64,000 bases of DNA, taken from Candidatus Nitrosotenuis aquarius. Lineage in GTDB: Archaea > Thermoproteota > Nitrososphaeria > Nitrososphaerales > Nitrosopumilaceae. Shown piece by piece: positions 1-9,056 of the stretch. Position numbers and translations under genes: made by a program. A model generated the notes under the pieces. It saw only the letters and a list, made by a program, of their open reading frames with translations. It searched no databases and was not told the origin of the DNA. The stretch covers positions 1,018,328 to 1,082,327 of the forward strand of contig NZ_CP024808.1 in the NCBI RefSeq assembly GCF_002787055.1. Direction: 5' to 3'. The first letter of the stretch is position 1. Each line of letters begins with the position of its first letter.

Positions 1-66
1 GTGTTAGAAACTAAAAAAGCATTATTACCTTATGCGTCAGACGAAATTAGAAAGCTCTTTGACTGA
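1..66 (+). CDS. possible C-terminal tail of a gene entering from the left (partial)
   Basis: Frame 1 is open from the window edge to a TGA at 64-66 and would encode 21 residues ending in an amphipathic, charged stretch. It would converge with and overlap the McrC gene by about 30 bases. The stretch is too short to identify, and an open frame of this length is common by chance, so this is only a pointer that a rightward gene may end here. Confidence 0.2.
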   Translation: MLETKKALLPYASDEIRKLFD

Positions 67-1314
67 TTTTAGAAATGGCGATATCGTAGTTTTTATCTCA
101 AATTTAGTTTTCTCTATAAAATTTACCACGTCTGAAAAATCAATAGAACGGACAAAAATTTGAGCATCTTTTTTGAATTTAGGATTCAACATGAATCCGT
201 CTAAGATTTTAGAACCAAATTCTGGGATTAAAAGTATGGTTGGACATTCAAAGGTAATCGAATATGCAAGTGATTGATAGATGTCGCTTGTAGATACTTT
301 TTCTTTGTATTTTGTATCTAATATTAGAATGGAGTCTTTTGATTGCTTATTTTTAATCACAATATCGGGCTTTAGAATCACTCTTTGAATTTGATTTGTT
401 GTGTAATTGGGTTGTTGAATATGAATTAGCATATCGTCATTTTTTAATTCAGCATACACATCATAACCAATTAAGATTTCTTGAACAATCTTTGTCACAA
501 ATTTTTGATATAATGTATTCATGTTATACAAAAATCCGTAAATCGGTAGATTTTCTTCTCTGGTGAAATCATTATACCAGATTATTTTTAAAATAAATTC
601 ACAGAGCAGTAAAGCTTTTTCATAATGTTCATTGTGTTTCTGTAGTGAAATTGAGTCTAAATGATATGATTCTAGAAATGTAAGTGATACACCATGATTT
701 TCAAAAAATTGTTGTATGTGATTTAGTTCGTTACCAACATCATCATTTCTAATAAAAATAGAAAGTAAATGTGTACAATACAATAAAACTTGATTTTCCA
801 TGATGTTTTCAGTTAATTCATCGTGTTCACACCAAAATTTTTCATGAGTTAGACGTGGATGTCGTATATTTTCAGATAACAATAATCTGCCTTTAACAGC
901 TGGTATTTCATCTATAATTGGTACATAGTTTTTGTAAATTCCTTCTTCAATTATTGGTCTAATAGTATCGACAAATAATTTGCCCATAAAATAGACCAAA
1001 TCCTTGCCTTCAGATGCATAAACAGGATCAAAAAACTGAATCCCATCATAATTTTCACAATAGGTTAACATTTTAAAGAAATTTAGATTGCCAACTTTTG
1101 GTTTTATTGTAATTGAATGCGATGTAGGAAGTTTTATTGTACCAATCCAACTTGTTGCTTTTAGATAATATTGATCATTTCCTTTTGTTAGGATTTCAAT
1201 TTTTGAATTGGATTTTCCTTCATTGACTTTATCGTTTAAAAAATCAATTTCTTGTTTTGTAAGATTAACTAAATCAGATGATTCCCACTCATTAATTGTA
1301 ATTGATTTTTGCAT
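37..1314 (-). CDS. mcrC: McrC-like nuclease subunit of a McrBC modification-dependent restriction system
   Basis: Predicted DNA-cleaving partner of the McrB motor encoded just upstream. The 425-residue length fits McrC. Visible family marks are the VKGR segment near residue 140, the YNMNTLYQKFV helix near 263-273 (the conserved MN-x-LY/F-E/Q region) and a C-terminal PD-(D/E)xK nuclease core with D317 in KPDIVI and D333/K335 in LILDTKYK. The ATG overlaps the mcrB stop by one base (TAATG), so the two are translationally coupled. McrBC systems bind methylated or otherwise modified DNA, and McrC cuts after McrB-driven translocation. AT-rich like the rest of the defence block. The family call is firm; the recognised modification is unknown. 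Confidence 0.93.
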   Translation of the reverse strand: MQKSITINEWESSDLVNLTKQEIDFLNDKVNEGKSNSKIEILTKGNDQYYLKATSWIGTIKLPTSHSITIKPKVGNLNFFKMLTYCENYDGIQFFDPVYASEGKDLVYFMGKLFVDTIRPIIEEGIYKNYVPIIDEIPAVKGRLLLSENIRHPRLTHEKFWCEHDELTENIMENQVLLYCTHLLSIFIRNDDVGNELNHIQQFFENHGVSLTFLESYHLDSISLQKHNEHYEKALLLCEFILKIIWYNDFTREENLPIYGFLYNMNTLYQKFVTKIVQEILIGYDVYAELKNDDMLIHIQQPNYTTNQIQRVILKPDIVIKNKQSKDSILILDTKYKEKVSTSDIYQSLAYSITFECPTILLIPEFGSKILDGFMLNPKFKKDAQIFVRSIDFSDVVNFIEKTKFEIKTTISPFLKSVKELSNFV

Positions 1315-4172
1315 TATTTTTCAATAATTGATTCTAATAGATCATCTAATTTTTCTTCATCAAAATCAAGAATACCCTGTTGAACATCAATGATTTCTTC
1401 AGATAGAATATTTGTCAATTCATCAAATTTAGAACTATAGAATTCTTCCAATAGAGGCAGTATTTGATATTTCCAGACAGTTAGATATTGTTCTGCATCG
1501 TCAACAATTTTTAAAAGATAAGTATGGCCAATTTGTTTTTCTCGACCCATTCTTATATCAGAAATTATTCTCTCATTAATTTTTTTGATAGCCAGAATAG
1601 ATAAGATAATTCTTCTTTTATGAGAATCAAAAGTAGATAATTTTTGTACTATGTTTTCATCTTCAATATCAATTGGGATTCCAGCACGGTTAAGTATGAC
1701 ATCAAAATCCGGCATCAGAGATACAAAAGTAAATCTTCGTCTTAATGCACTATCAAATAATGAAATACTTCTATCTGCAGTATTCATGGTTCCTATGATC
1801 AGCAAAGAATCAGGCACAGATAGCATGTCGTTATTCCTATCTTTATCGAATTCAGAGTATTGTAAACGAATTTTTTCATTTCTATACTCCAGTGCATAAA
1901 TTAATTCTCCAAAGATTTTTGAGAGATTTCCTCGATTAATCTCATCAATTATCAATACTTTGGTTTGAGAAGGTGAACCAGTTCCCAGAAAGCCATCAAT
2001 AATGCCACATGCGAATATGCCGCCCTTGGCATCATTATAATAAAAAAATGGCACTTTGCCTTTGTTTATTGCCGCAATAATCTGTCGTGATCCTGGAATT
2101 CCTTCTTTGAATTCGTATTGTTTACCAACTACATCGCCATATGGATTAACAGTTGATTCAACACTTCGCAAAATAAAACAATTTGTAGGAATTGTAATAT
2201 TGTCAAAAATACTAATTCTCTGTCCATTTGATTCAACATGTGAAATAATTTTCGAAAATTGTTCTGAAGATATTTGGTTGATTCCATATCGTTGTAGTTT
2301 TATTCCAACAGTAGTATCGTAGATTGGTTTGTTGATGTCCTCATGTGATACAATATTTGCAGTTGGTTGTTTTGTGTCAGTTGTTTTTGTATAACATAAT
2401 TTTTTAAATATTCCATCCCGTATTTCATACGAAATCATTCCATCCTTTGTAGTTGGTTTAATTCCTTGAACAAAATCCTCGTATGAATAGCTAGGATGGA
2501 ATTGAACTAGTTCGGCTTTTCCTTCACTTTGTAATTTAGCAAATAGTTCTGGAACATTATCATCTGTGACATTTTCACTAGATAATAATGAAATAGCGAC
2601 TTTTTTTGCAGTAAATGTCTTACTTGTTCCAGGCGGGCCATAAAGTACAATTTGTTTATTAGTAATTAATTTACCAACAATATTTTCAATTACTGGATCA
2701 GAGTCTTTCATCAAGTTTCCCTCCAAAATACGATTGTATTGGTCCTTTGTAACTGCTTCAACTGTAATGTACCATGTAGACTGTTTTGGAATGTCTCTTT
2801 CAGTAATATCAAACCAATCTACTGGATATGCATGCTTGAAAGTAAGATCATTTCGGTATTGGTATTTTCCGGAAACTCTTCCAATACCGACAATTTTACT
2901 CATGCCTTTATTTGCAATTATGATGTCTCCCTCCTTTATTTTCAGAAATAATTTGAATTGCCATAATGAATTAGAGTCTGGATGATACTGTCTAATAGAA
3001 TCACGAATAGAATCAATCGTTCTTCCGGTAAGATCACCTACTTCATTCCATCCTATTGCAATTACTTTGTTTTTTAGTTGCTCATCCCAAAGTTTTGCTT
3101 TTTCTCCAGGAGATATTTTCCAATAATTAATTTGAGCTTGCGAAGTTTGCGTCTGTAGATATTTCCAGTCATCATTAAGCTCCTTTACATAGACTCGTTG
3201 TTGTATGATAATTGGGATTTTTTTATCAGGATCGTATAATTCAAGAATTGTGTGTGGAAATGGCCTACACCTCTTGATACTTTGCATGTGAATATAGAAT
3301 TTGTAATCGTCTGAAGGATATCCTAGCTCTTTTGGTCTGAGTGTTAGATCTTCTTTTGTAGTAGATTCTGCTGAAGTAATATCGATAATTGTTGCAATTG
3401 CGATTATCTGTTGTTTATGGTACAGGTAACCCTTGATTGGATAATCTGATGTTTGAACTTGTGTAGCTCCCCAATTTACACCCCATAGAGCCTTGCCATT
3501 AGCTTGAATAACCTGAGAGAATTTTTCAATTTTTTCACCATCAATATCAGTTGGCCAACAAATAGCGATTTTTGATCTCTTTGAATTAAATTCATTAATT
3601 TTCTGTTCGCAGATTTTGATTAACTCTTGACGTTGAGATTCAGATGTGTTTTTATCGAGATTTAACAGATAGTCTGAGGTTTGACTATCTCTGAGAACCA
3701 GATTTCTGCCAAATTTACCAAGTACTTCTTTTTGTACATCATAAGCTATTTGGGCATAATCTTTGTCATCAAAATTGTTTGCTTCTTTTAGATTTTTTGT
3801 TATAATATCACGATGGGCTCGATAATCCGGAGAATTTAGTAGTGTTTTGATTATTACGGGTTGATAGTTTGCAAACATTGTCATTTGACTAGTAAGAAAG
3901 TTTTTCAGCTCAACAAATGATATTGTCTGCTTGTTAGATTTTGAGAACGTAACTTGATTACTTTGTAAATTGATGTTTGTTTTTGTCCAACCTGACTCTA
4001 ATACTAAATTCATCAATGGGTGTGACGGGTTATTTGACCACCAAGCATCATATGAATAAGCAGAAGTCGGTAATGTTTCACCGATAATTTCTTCGATTTG
4101 TTTGAAACTACATGTAATAACACTACTTGGTTGGTTGTTAAGAAATTCAATGAATTTGTTATATTTTGACAT
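1314..4172 (-). CDS. mcrB: McrB-like AAA+ GTPase with DUF7662-like and EVE/PUA-like N-terminal segments
   Basis: NTP-driven motor and target-recognition subunit of McrBC. Residues 1-80 resemble the DUF7662 domain (SKYxxFIEFL, AWW, ESGW). Residues 225-330 and 349-475 contain PUA/EVE-like segments (WKISPGEKAKLWDE, VIAIGWNEVGDLTG, GDIIIANKG), a fold that reads modified bases in related proteins. The AAA+ module has Walker A GPPGTSKT at 512-519, Walker B LIIDEINRGN near 740-749 and the McrB GTMNTADRSI signature at 794-803 followed by arginines. About 150 residues are inserted between the FHPSYSYEDFVQG segment and Walker B. At 952 residues it is about twice E. coli McrB, the excess being recognition domains. 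It is upstream of and coupled to mcrC. Confidence 0.92.
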   Translation of the reverse strand: MSKYNKFIEFLNNQPSSVITCSFKQIEEIIGETLPTSAYSYDAWWSNNPSHPLMNLVLESGWTKTNINLQSNQVTFSKSNKQTISFVELKNFLTSQMTMFANYQPVIIKTLLNSPDYRAHRDIITKNLKEANNFDDKDYAQIAYDVQKEVLGKFGRNLVLRDSQTSDYLLNLDKNTSESQRQELIKICEQKINEFNSKRSKIAICWPTDIDGEKIEKFSQVIQANGKALWGVNWGATQVQTSDYPIKGYLYHKQQIIAIATIIDITSAESTTKEDLTLRPKELGYPSDDYKFYIHMQSIKRCRPFPHTILELYDPDKKIPIIIQQRVYVKELNDDWKYLQTQTSQAQINYWKISPGEKAKLWDEQLKNKVIAIGWNEVGDLTGRTIDSIRDSIRQYHPDSNSLWQFKLFLKIKEGDIIIANKGMSKIVGIGRVSGKYQYRNDLTFKHAYPVDWFDITERDIPKQSTWYITVEAVTKDQYNRILEGNLMKDSDPVIENIVGKLITNKQIVLYGPPGTSKTFTAKKVAISLLSSENVTDDNVPELFAKLQSEGKAELVQFHPSYSYEDFVQGIKPTTKDGMISYEIRDGIFKKLCYTKTTDTKQPTANIVSHEDINKPIYDTTVGIKLQRYGINQISSEQFSKIISHVESNGQRISIFDNITIPTNCFILRSVESTVNPYGDVVGKQYEFKEGIPGSRQIIAAINKGKVPFFYYNDAKGGIFACGIIDGFLGTGSPSQTKVLIIDEINRGNLSKIFGELIYALEYRNEKIRLQYSEFDKDRNNDMLSVPDSLLIIGTMNTADRSISLFDSALRRRFTFVSLMPDFDVILNRAGIPIDIEDENIVQKLSTFDSHKRRIILSILAIKKINERIISDIRMGREKQIGHTYLLKIVDDAEQYLTVWKYQILPLLEEFYSSKFDELTNILSEEIIDVQQGILDFDEEKLDDLLESIIEK

Positions 4173-4187
4173 AAACCAACATCTGGA

Positions 4188-4355
4188 TTATTTTGTATTC
4201 TTCATGAGGTCTAGCTCTCGTCTCCACCATTCAATTACATCATGACAATCTCTACATACAGAAACTACTCTGTCATCTAGTTCTATGACATGATGTTTTG
4301 TTATGTTTTCTTTTGTTTTTCTACATACTATACAAATTCCTCTATTCCCAGACAC
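4188..4355 (-). CDS. small HNH-like zinc protein, 55 residues
   Basis: A short leftward frame with a GTG start (stop codon lies three codons upstream, so there is no longer form). The protein has CIVC near the N-terminus, a double histidine (KHHVIEL), then VCRDCHDV, giving the CxxC...HH...CxxCH layout of very small HNH-type zinc proteins, and ends in a basic helix. Whether it keeps nuclease activity is uncertain: the usual C-terminal N and H of an active HNH are not obvious. It lies directly upstream of mcrB on the same strand, 15 bases before its ATG, so it may be cotranscribed. Confidence 0.6.
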   Translation of the reverse strand: MSGNRGICIVCRKTKENITKHHVIELDDRVVSVCRDCHDVIEWWRRELDLMKNTK

Positions 4356-4428
4356 GCTACATTACCAAATCACATAGGATTAGTTAAGAATTATTGTGGT
4401 ACGATCATAAGAAAATAGGATCAAATAT

Positions 4429-4641
4429 TTATTTTAGTAATCCAAAGTGTTCAAAAGCTTCTTTGAGTTGTGGTAATCTCTTTTTTGGGCATGGCCACGG
4501 TCGTTTTTCTCCAATAGCGTAAGAGGGGTTTCTAACAGGCAAGCCATAGATTTGTTTTGCATGTGAGATCCACGCATTTTTTGGTTCAAATCCATATTTA
4601 GTCTTGATATATTGCTTCAAATCGTCATTTGTTATCATCAC
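4429..4641 (-). CDS. small basic conserved-looking protein of unknown function
   Basis: Seventy residues, rich in Lys, Trp and Pro, with a compact pattern (NAWISHAKQIYGLP, then a proline-rich RPWPCPKKRLPQLKEAF helix). I do not recognise a named domain; small proteins of this look occur next to accessory genes in ammonia-oxidising archaea, but that is recollection rather than evidence from this sequence. It starts with tandem ATGs, lies between the type IIG-like gene and the HNH-like gene on the same strand, and has its own AT-rich upstream region. Coding is supported by composition and by the absence of a competing frame. Confidence 0.5.
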   Translation of the reverse strand: MMITNDDLKQYIKTKYGFEPKNAWISHAKQIYGLPVRNPSYAIGEKRPWPCPKKRLPQLKEAFEHFGLLK

Positions 4642-4694
4642 ACATCTCTTAATTTGATATGAGATTAGTCTTTTAAAATATACTGAAATGATTT

Positions 4695-7600
4695 TTAGGC
4701 ATTCAATAATGGTTTAACAATTTTATTAATTTCAGAAATATCCGATTTTAATGATTCTCTAATTATTGATCTTATTTTTCCAGTTGATTTCTGTGTGATT
4801 GAGGCCAACATGTGTTCTACCTTATCATGACAATTTTTTGAGATTGTCGCTAATCTAATGTGATCCGAATTGGCTGAGTCATATTCTGGAATTGGGAATG
4901 TTAATGGAATTTTCATTATGTGACGTGGACCAAATGTACCTGCAGATTGCAATGGTTTTATCATTTGATCCAGTACTGTCGAATTTAATATTGAAGATAG
5001 ATAATGAGCCTCTTCGGCAGAATTAGTATCATAATAAAGAATTGTAGAATCCGCTATGAGACCAGTTGTCGTTAATTTGTTATTATTGACTTCAAATGTG
5101 AATTCTTTTTGCGGCTCAATAACACAGCTTGTCAGATAAGTTGCAGATGCCACATACAGAACTTTGAATTTTGGATATGGATTCTGTACTGTGAGCTTGT
5201 TTCTATAATTTAACCATTCATATGCGGTAATAGTTTTAGCTTTTTCTTTATTATGTTGTAACCACAATGATTCAATTTCTTGTAAAATTTTTCTTGTACT
5301 TTGAAATTCTAATCCTATTTCATTAAAATTATTAATTAGTTTTATTTTTCCATTATTCATAAAAACTGGTAGAAACACCAAATGTCGTCTTAAACTACCA
5401 AACGGAATTAAATCAGTGCTCAAGATACTGTTAAACAAAAATTGTTTATCCAGGTTTCCAGTAATTTTTATTTTGTTCCATGGCACTTTTGCATTTTTAT
5501 TGAATTCGCTTTCAACAAATGGACTCTGTGGATCAAAACCTAAAAATGAATTATTCTTTACTTCCATGAACCAAAAACATCTAGGTATTATGTCTGCACC
5601 TTTTGAGAATTTAGTATGATAGATACTATGATCTGTTGAACGCTTGGCAGGTTCAAAAGAAGATGTGTTCAACTTAATTATTTTTTCAGCATCCGATAGA
5701 TGAGCATTAGTAGTTTGCAGAACCCCTGAAAACATTTCTTTTGTAACCGGATAGACCGTTAATTGAGATTTTTTAGCAAAAATTACGCATGATGGAATTC
5801 TAAATAATGGTTCAACTTGTTCAAGATCATATATTTTCTCAACTTTCATGTTTGGTTTTTTAAATTTAAGAAAATTTTCATGTTGCGAACCTATCAATAT
5901 AGAACGTGGCATTACGAACCCAATACTGCCGTGATCGCGAAGATAGATGTCAGAACATTGACAAAAGAATAGAGTGGCAAGATCAAGATTAGGTATATTA
6001 TGAATTTTTTTACTGTCAAATAATTCGTATGTTTTACTTCTTTCTTTCAGATAATTCTGATATGTTAAATTTTTCATCGCTTGTTGTGCAATCCATGGTG
6101 GATTTCCAAGAATTGCATCAACTTTTCTAAGCGAAACTGCAATGGGTTTATACATATTTCTTAAAATATACGGCCAAATGGAGTCAGATTCATCTTTTAT
6201 CATTTCGAAAAGTGTTTCAACATTATGAAGCAATAATTGTTTCATGGCATCATTTTTTACGTTTGATATTGCTTTGTCAAAACTTCTGATTAGATTTTTT
6301 GCAGTTTCATTGATGTCAATTTTGTAAGAAGATTTTTTGATATCATCAATGTGTTCTTCTAACTCATGTCCATGTACCTTCATTTTCTCAATCACATCAT
6401 CCATATTCACAATATTATCCACAATGTCCAAAGGAAATGCAAATTTTTTACCATCAATTTGAGTATCAAATTCGAAGGTAGTTATTGCATTAGTTACTTC
6501 CATTTTTTTTGTTGGTAATTTTAGAGAATCACTCAGATAAACAGGAATCGTGATTGGTCCTCTTCTATAATGCAGAATGTCACGCATGGCTAAAAGGTAA
6601 TTTGTTTTTGCAATTAGTGCAGCTAATGGATGAATGTCAAAACCTATAACATTTTCAAGAATATGTGTCAAAACGTCTTCTTTTTTTAAGCCTACATCTA
6701 CAAGTTTCTTAATTTTATATGATATAGTTTTGAATAGAAACGTTCCAGAACCACATGATGGATCTAAAACACTTTTTGATGGGTTTTCCTGAAGTATTTC
6801 ATTCACAATTTTCTCTGCAAGCCAATCTGGCGTGTAAAACTCTCCAAGCTGTTTTCGTATGGTAGGATGTATTAGATCTTGATATAGTTCTTTTAGTACA
6901 TCTTCATCAATTAGATCTAGATCATAGATCTCTAGATCACGCAATAATTTCTCAAATATCTCACTGGATTTTCGTTTAATTGATGGATACATGATCCAAG
7001 TAAATAGATCTTCTTCAACAAAATTTCTAATTCCATAATTTGCGAAAATATATCCTTGTAAAATTGGTGGAGCATCATAATTTCTAAACTGATTCTTGCT
7101 AGAAAGTTTCAGGTAGACAAGTAGTTTTGCAAAAGTTGAGAGATAGGTATGAGCTATGAATAGATTTATCTCGTTTGGTTTATCTCCATAAACAATTTCT
7201 AAATATCTTGTCCAATTATCATATTTTGTTTTTACTCTGCGTTCATCCTTAACTTTATCAAATAATTCTAACAGTTCTTGTCTTACCACCGCATATGTAG
7301 GACTGTTGTAACCAAAGCTTTGTTTCAAATGTTCTGACGTTGGGATAATTTTTTTTGATGTGAAGAAATACGAGTCAAACCAATTAAAAATTACTTTGAC
7401 ATCAGATGTCTCAAGATCAATATTGCCAATTTCTTCTATGTCGGTTACTATTCCGTTCTTCTTAATAGGTTGAAAAACTTTGAATTTGATTCCATCATTA
7501 GCTATTCCGATATATTTCGAAGTAGGGAATTTTTCAATTAATGACTGAAAATATTTTTTTAGTTCATCTTTTGCCTCTTCAAGACTCCTGGTTAAATCTC

Positions 7601-7838
7601 GTTTAAACTCAATCACTATATTTTCAAAAACTGCGTCAATTCTTCCCCTTAATTTCAGAAATTTACTTTCGGTAGGGACTTCAAAATCCATCTTTGAAAT
7701 ATCGATTTCAAAGACTTTTTGAATAAACGACGAAAATGCCACTGCTTTAGCATTTTCAGAGTGTTTATTTTTCACATCTTGAATGTATAGTGGTAGTTCT
7801 TTTTCTAAAATTTGAAGTGGATCTGCCAAACAACACAA
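4695..7838 (-). CDS. single-chain restriction-modification enzyme (type IIG-like): PD-(D/E)xK nuclease plus N6-adenine methyltransferase
   Basis: A 1047-residue enzyme expected to methylate adenine and cut DNA at the same site. Residues 60-80 carry a PD-(D/E)xK nuclease core (RGRIDAVFENIVIEFKR: D68, E77, K79). Residues 332-345 are motif X (GEFYTPDWLAEKIV), 357-369 motif I (VLDPSCGSGTFLF), 399-403 an acidic motif II region (GFDIHP) and 579-582 the catalytic NPPW of gamma-class adenine methylases. The C-terminal 400 residues are a target-recognition region with a GTFGPRH segment. Divergent from the ParB-like gene with a short shared intergenic region. Large adenine methylases also occur in BREX (PglX) and DISARM (DrmMI), but the nuclease domain and missing partners favour type IIG. 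Confidence 0.88.
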   Translation of the reverse strand: MCCLADPLQILEKELPLYIQDVKNKHSENAKAVAFSSFIQKVFEIDISKMDFEVPTESKFLKLRGRIDAVFENIVIEFKRDLTRSLEEAKDELKKYFQSLIEKFPTSKYIGIANDGIKFKVFQPIKKNGIVTDIEEIGNIDLETSDVKVIFNWFDSYFFTSKKIIPTSEHLKQSFGYNSPTYAVVRQELLELFDKVKDERRVKTKYDNWTRYLEIVYGDKPNEINLFIAHTYLSTFAKLLVYLKLSSKNQFRNYDAPPILQGYIFANYGIRNFVEEDLFTWIMYPSIKRKSSEIFEKLLRDLEIYDLDLIDEDVLKELYQDLIHPTIRKQLGEFYTPDWLAEKIVNEILQENPSKSVLDPSCGSGTFLFKTISYKIKKLVDVGLKKEDVLTHILENVIGFDIHPLAALIAKTNYLLAMRDILHYRRGPITIPVYLSDSLKLPTKKMEVTNAITTFEFDTQIDGKKFAFPLDIVDNIVNMDDVIEKMKVHGHELEEHIDDIKKSSYKIDINETAKNLIRSFDKAISNVKNDAMKQLLLHNVETLFEMIKDESDSIWPYILRNMYKPIAVSLRKVDAILGNPPWIAQQAMKNLTYQNYLKERSKTYELFDSKKIHNIPNLDLATLFFCQCSDIYLRDHGSIGFVMPRSILIGSQHENFLKFKKPNMKVEKIYDLEQVEPLFRIPSCVIFAKKSQLTVYPVTKEMFSGVLQTTNAHLSDAEKIIKLNTSSFEPAKRSTDHSIYHTKFSKGADIIPRCFWFMEVKNNSFLGFDPQSPFVESEFNKNAKVPWNKIKITGNLDKQFLFNSILSTDLIPFGSLRRHLVFLPVFMNNGKIKLINNFNEIGLEFQSTRKILQEIESLWLQHNKEKAKTITAYEWLNYRNKLTVQNPYPKFKVLYVASATYLTSCVIEPQKEFTFEVNNNKLTTTGLIADSTILYYDTNSAEEAHYLSSILNSTVLDQMIKPLQSAGTFGPRHIMKIPLTFPIPEYDSANSDHIRLATISKNCHDKVEHMLASITQKSTGKIRSIIRESLKSDISEINKIVKPLLNA

Positions 7839-7885
7839 ATTCTATAAAACCAGAATTAAACTTTCTATTACAAATAACTGTAAAA

Positions 7886-7894
7886 TTTTATTTA
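7886..7894 (+). promoter_or_regulatory. putative archaeal TATA box for the ParB-like gene
   Basis: The AT-rich stretch TTTTATTTA lies about 25 bases before the ATG at 7916, the distance expected for a leaderless archaeal transcript. No Shine-Dalgarno sequence precedes that ATG. The nearby upstream in-frame ATG at 7790 would overlap the divergent methyltransferase start and encode an unlikely extension, which supports the internal start and this promoter. Confidence 0.35.
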
Positions 7895-7915
7895 GTTTAC
7901 TTATTCTCATGCAAT

Positions 7916-9052
7916 ATGGAAATCAATACTGAAAATGCCAAAAGAATTGATTCCTATATATCAGATTATCCTACCTGTAAGACAGACTTCACAGAAAAAG
8001 TAACAATACAGGACAAAATTACTCGCATTCCGGTCTATCGACTTCCTCTGAATATGCTTTTTTACAATGTTCAGAATGGAAGATTTGCTGCTGAGTACAT
8101 TGAGCTAAAAAAGAAGTTAGGTCGAGAGCTTGATTCTCAAAATCCCAACGATGCAAAAGAAATAGAAAAAATGCTAAGAGATCAAAATGACTCTAAGACT
8201 AAATGGCTTAAAGAGGATATTCGCAATAATGGTCAACGGGATTCAGGCATAATTACACATGATGGTTTTGTTATAAACGGAAATAGACGTATGTCTGTTT
8301 TGAATCTTTTAGCTAAAGAAGATCCAAAATATGGATACATGGAAGTAGCTAGATTACCACCTCATGTCAGTGAATCTGATGTTTACAAAATAGAAATAGG
8401 AATACAACTTGCAAGAGAAGAACAACTAGACTATGGTCCAATAAACGAGCTACTCAAAATCAAACAGGGAGTCACATCAGGTTTAACAGAAGAGCAAATA
8501 GCAAAAACACTTAGCGGATTTACTGTTGATGACATTAAAGAACGATTAGAACGTCTAACACTAATTGAAGAGTATCTGGACTTTATTAAAAAGCCTGGAC
8601 AATATTTGGCAGCTGACGGATTAAATGAGCATTTTATTGATTTTCAAAAATCTATACTATCTAAAAACAAAAATAAAAAATCTCCAATTTTTGGCCCATT
8701 GGATTTACTAAATATGAAACAAGTTGCATTTTCCGTAATAAATCAAGGTGCAACACATATGGAAATTAGAAAAATTCCAAATGTAGTTCTTAATCAAAAG
8801 ATTAAGCCAATTTTTATTACTGCGGCTCAGAATGTGAGCGCTGATCCAAAAAGAACAAAAGAGATTTTTGAAACATGTCTTGAGAGAGTTAAAGCAGAGG
8901 AAAATCGTGATAGGCCATATCAGATCCTTAACACCATATTGGGAAATCTTGAAGCGTTAGATTATACAAATCCTGAGCTGAAAAAGGCAGAATACGATCA
9001 ACTAATCAAAAAAATTCTTGGTTATCTACAAGAATTACAAAAATTACAATAG
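7916..9052 (+). CDS. ParB-like nuclease/NTPase-fold protein, first gene of a defence operon
   Basis: Starting at 7916 gives 378 residues; an ATG 42 codons earlier is open but its extension is poorly conserved in character and overlaps the divergent gene. Residues 110-130 hold a ParB-like core (GFVINGNRRMSVLNLL), preceded by a helical, charged segment and followed by a helix-rich part (EEQIAKTLSGFTVDDIKERLERL) that resembles a ParB helix-turn-helix. ParB-fold proteins bind DNA and some use CTP or cut DNA; which applies here is unknown. It is followed after four bases by the SNF2 helicase gene, so the two are very probably one functional unit. Not a plasmid partition gene: no ParA is present. 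Confidence 0.8.
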   Translation: MEINTENAKRIDSYISDYPTCKTDFTEKVTIQDKITRIPVYRLPLNMLFYNVQNGRFAAEYIELKKKLGRELDSQNPNDAKEIEKMLRDQNDSKTKWLKEDIRNNGQRDSGIITHDGFVINGNRRMSVLNLLAKEDPKYGYMEVARLPPHVSESDVYKIEIGIQLAREEQLDYGPINELLKIKQGVTSGLTEEQIAKTLSGFTVDDIKERLERLTLIEEYLDFIKKPGQYLAADGLNEHFIDFQKSILSKNKNKKSPIFGPLDLLNMKQVAFSVINQGATHMEIRKIPNVVLNQKIKPIFITAAQNVSADPKRTKEIFETCLERVKAEENRDRPYQILNTILGNLEALDYTNPELKKAEYDQLIKKILGYLQELQKLQ

Positions 9053-9056
9053 TTAC

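Noticed and set aside
7790-7915. N-terminal extension of the ParB-like protein by 42 codons
   Set aside because: It would overlap the divergent methyltransferase start, is hydrophobic and unlike the rest, and a TATA-like box lies inside it; ATG 7916 is preferred.
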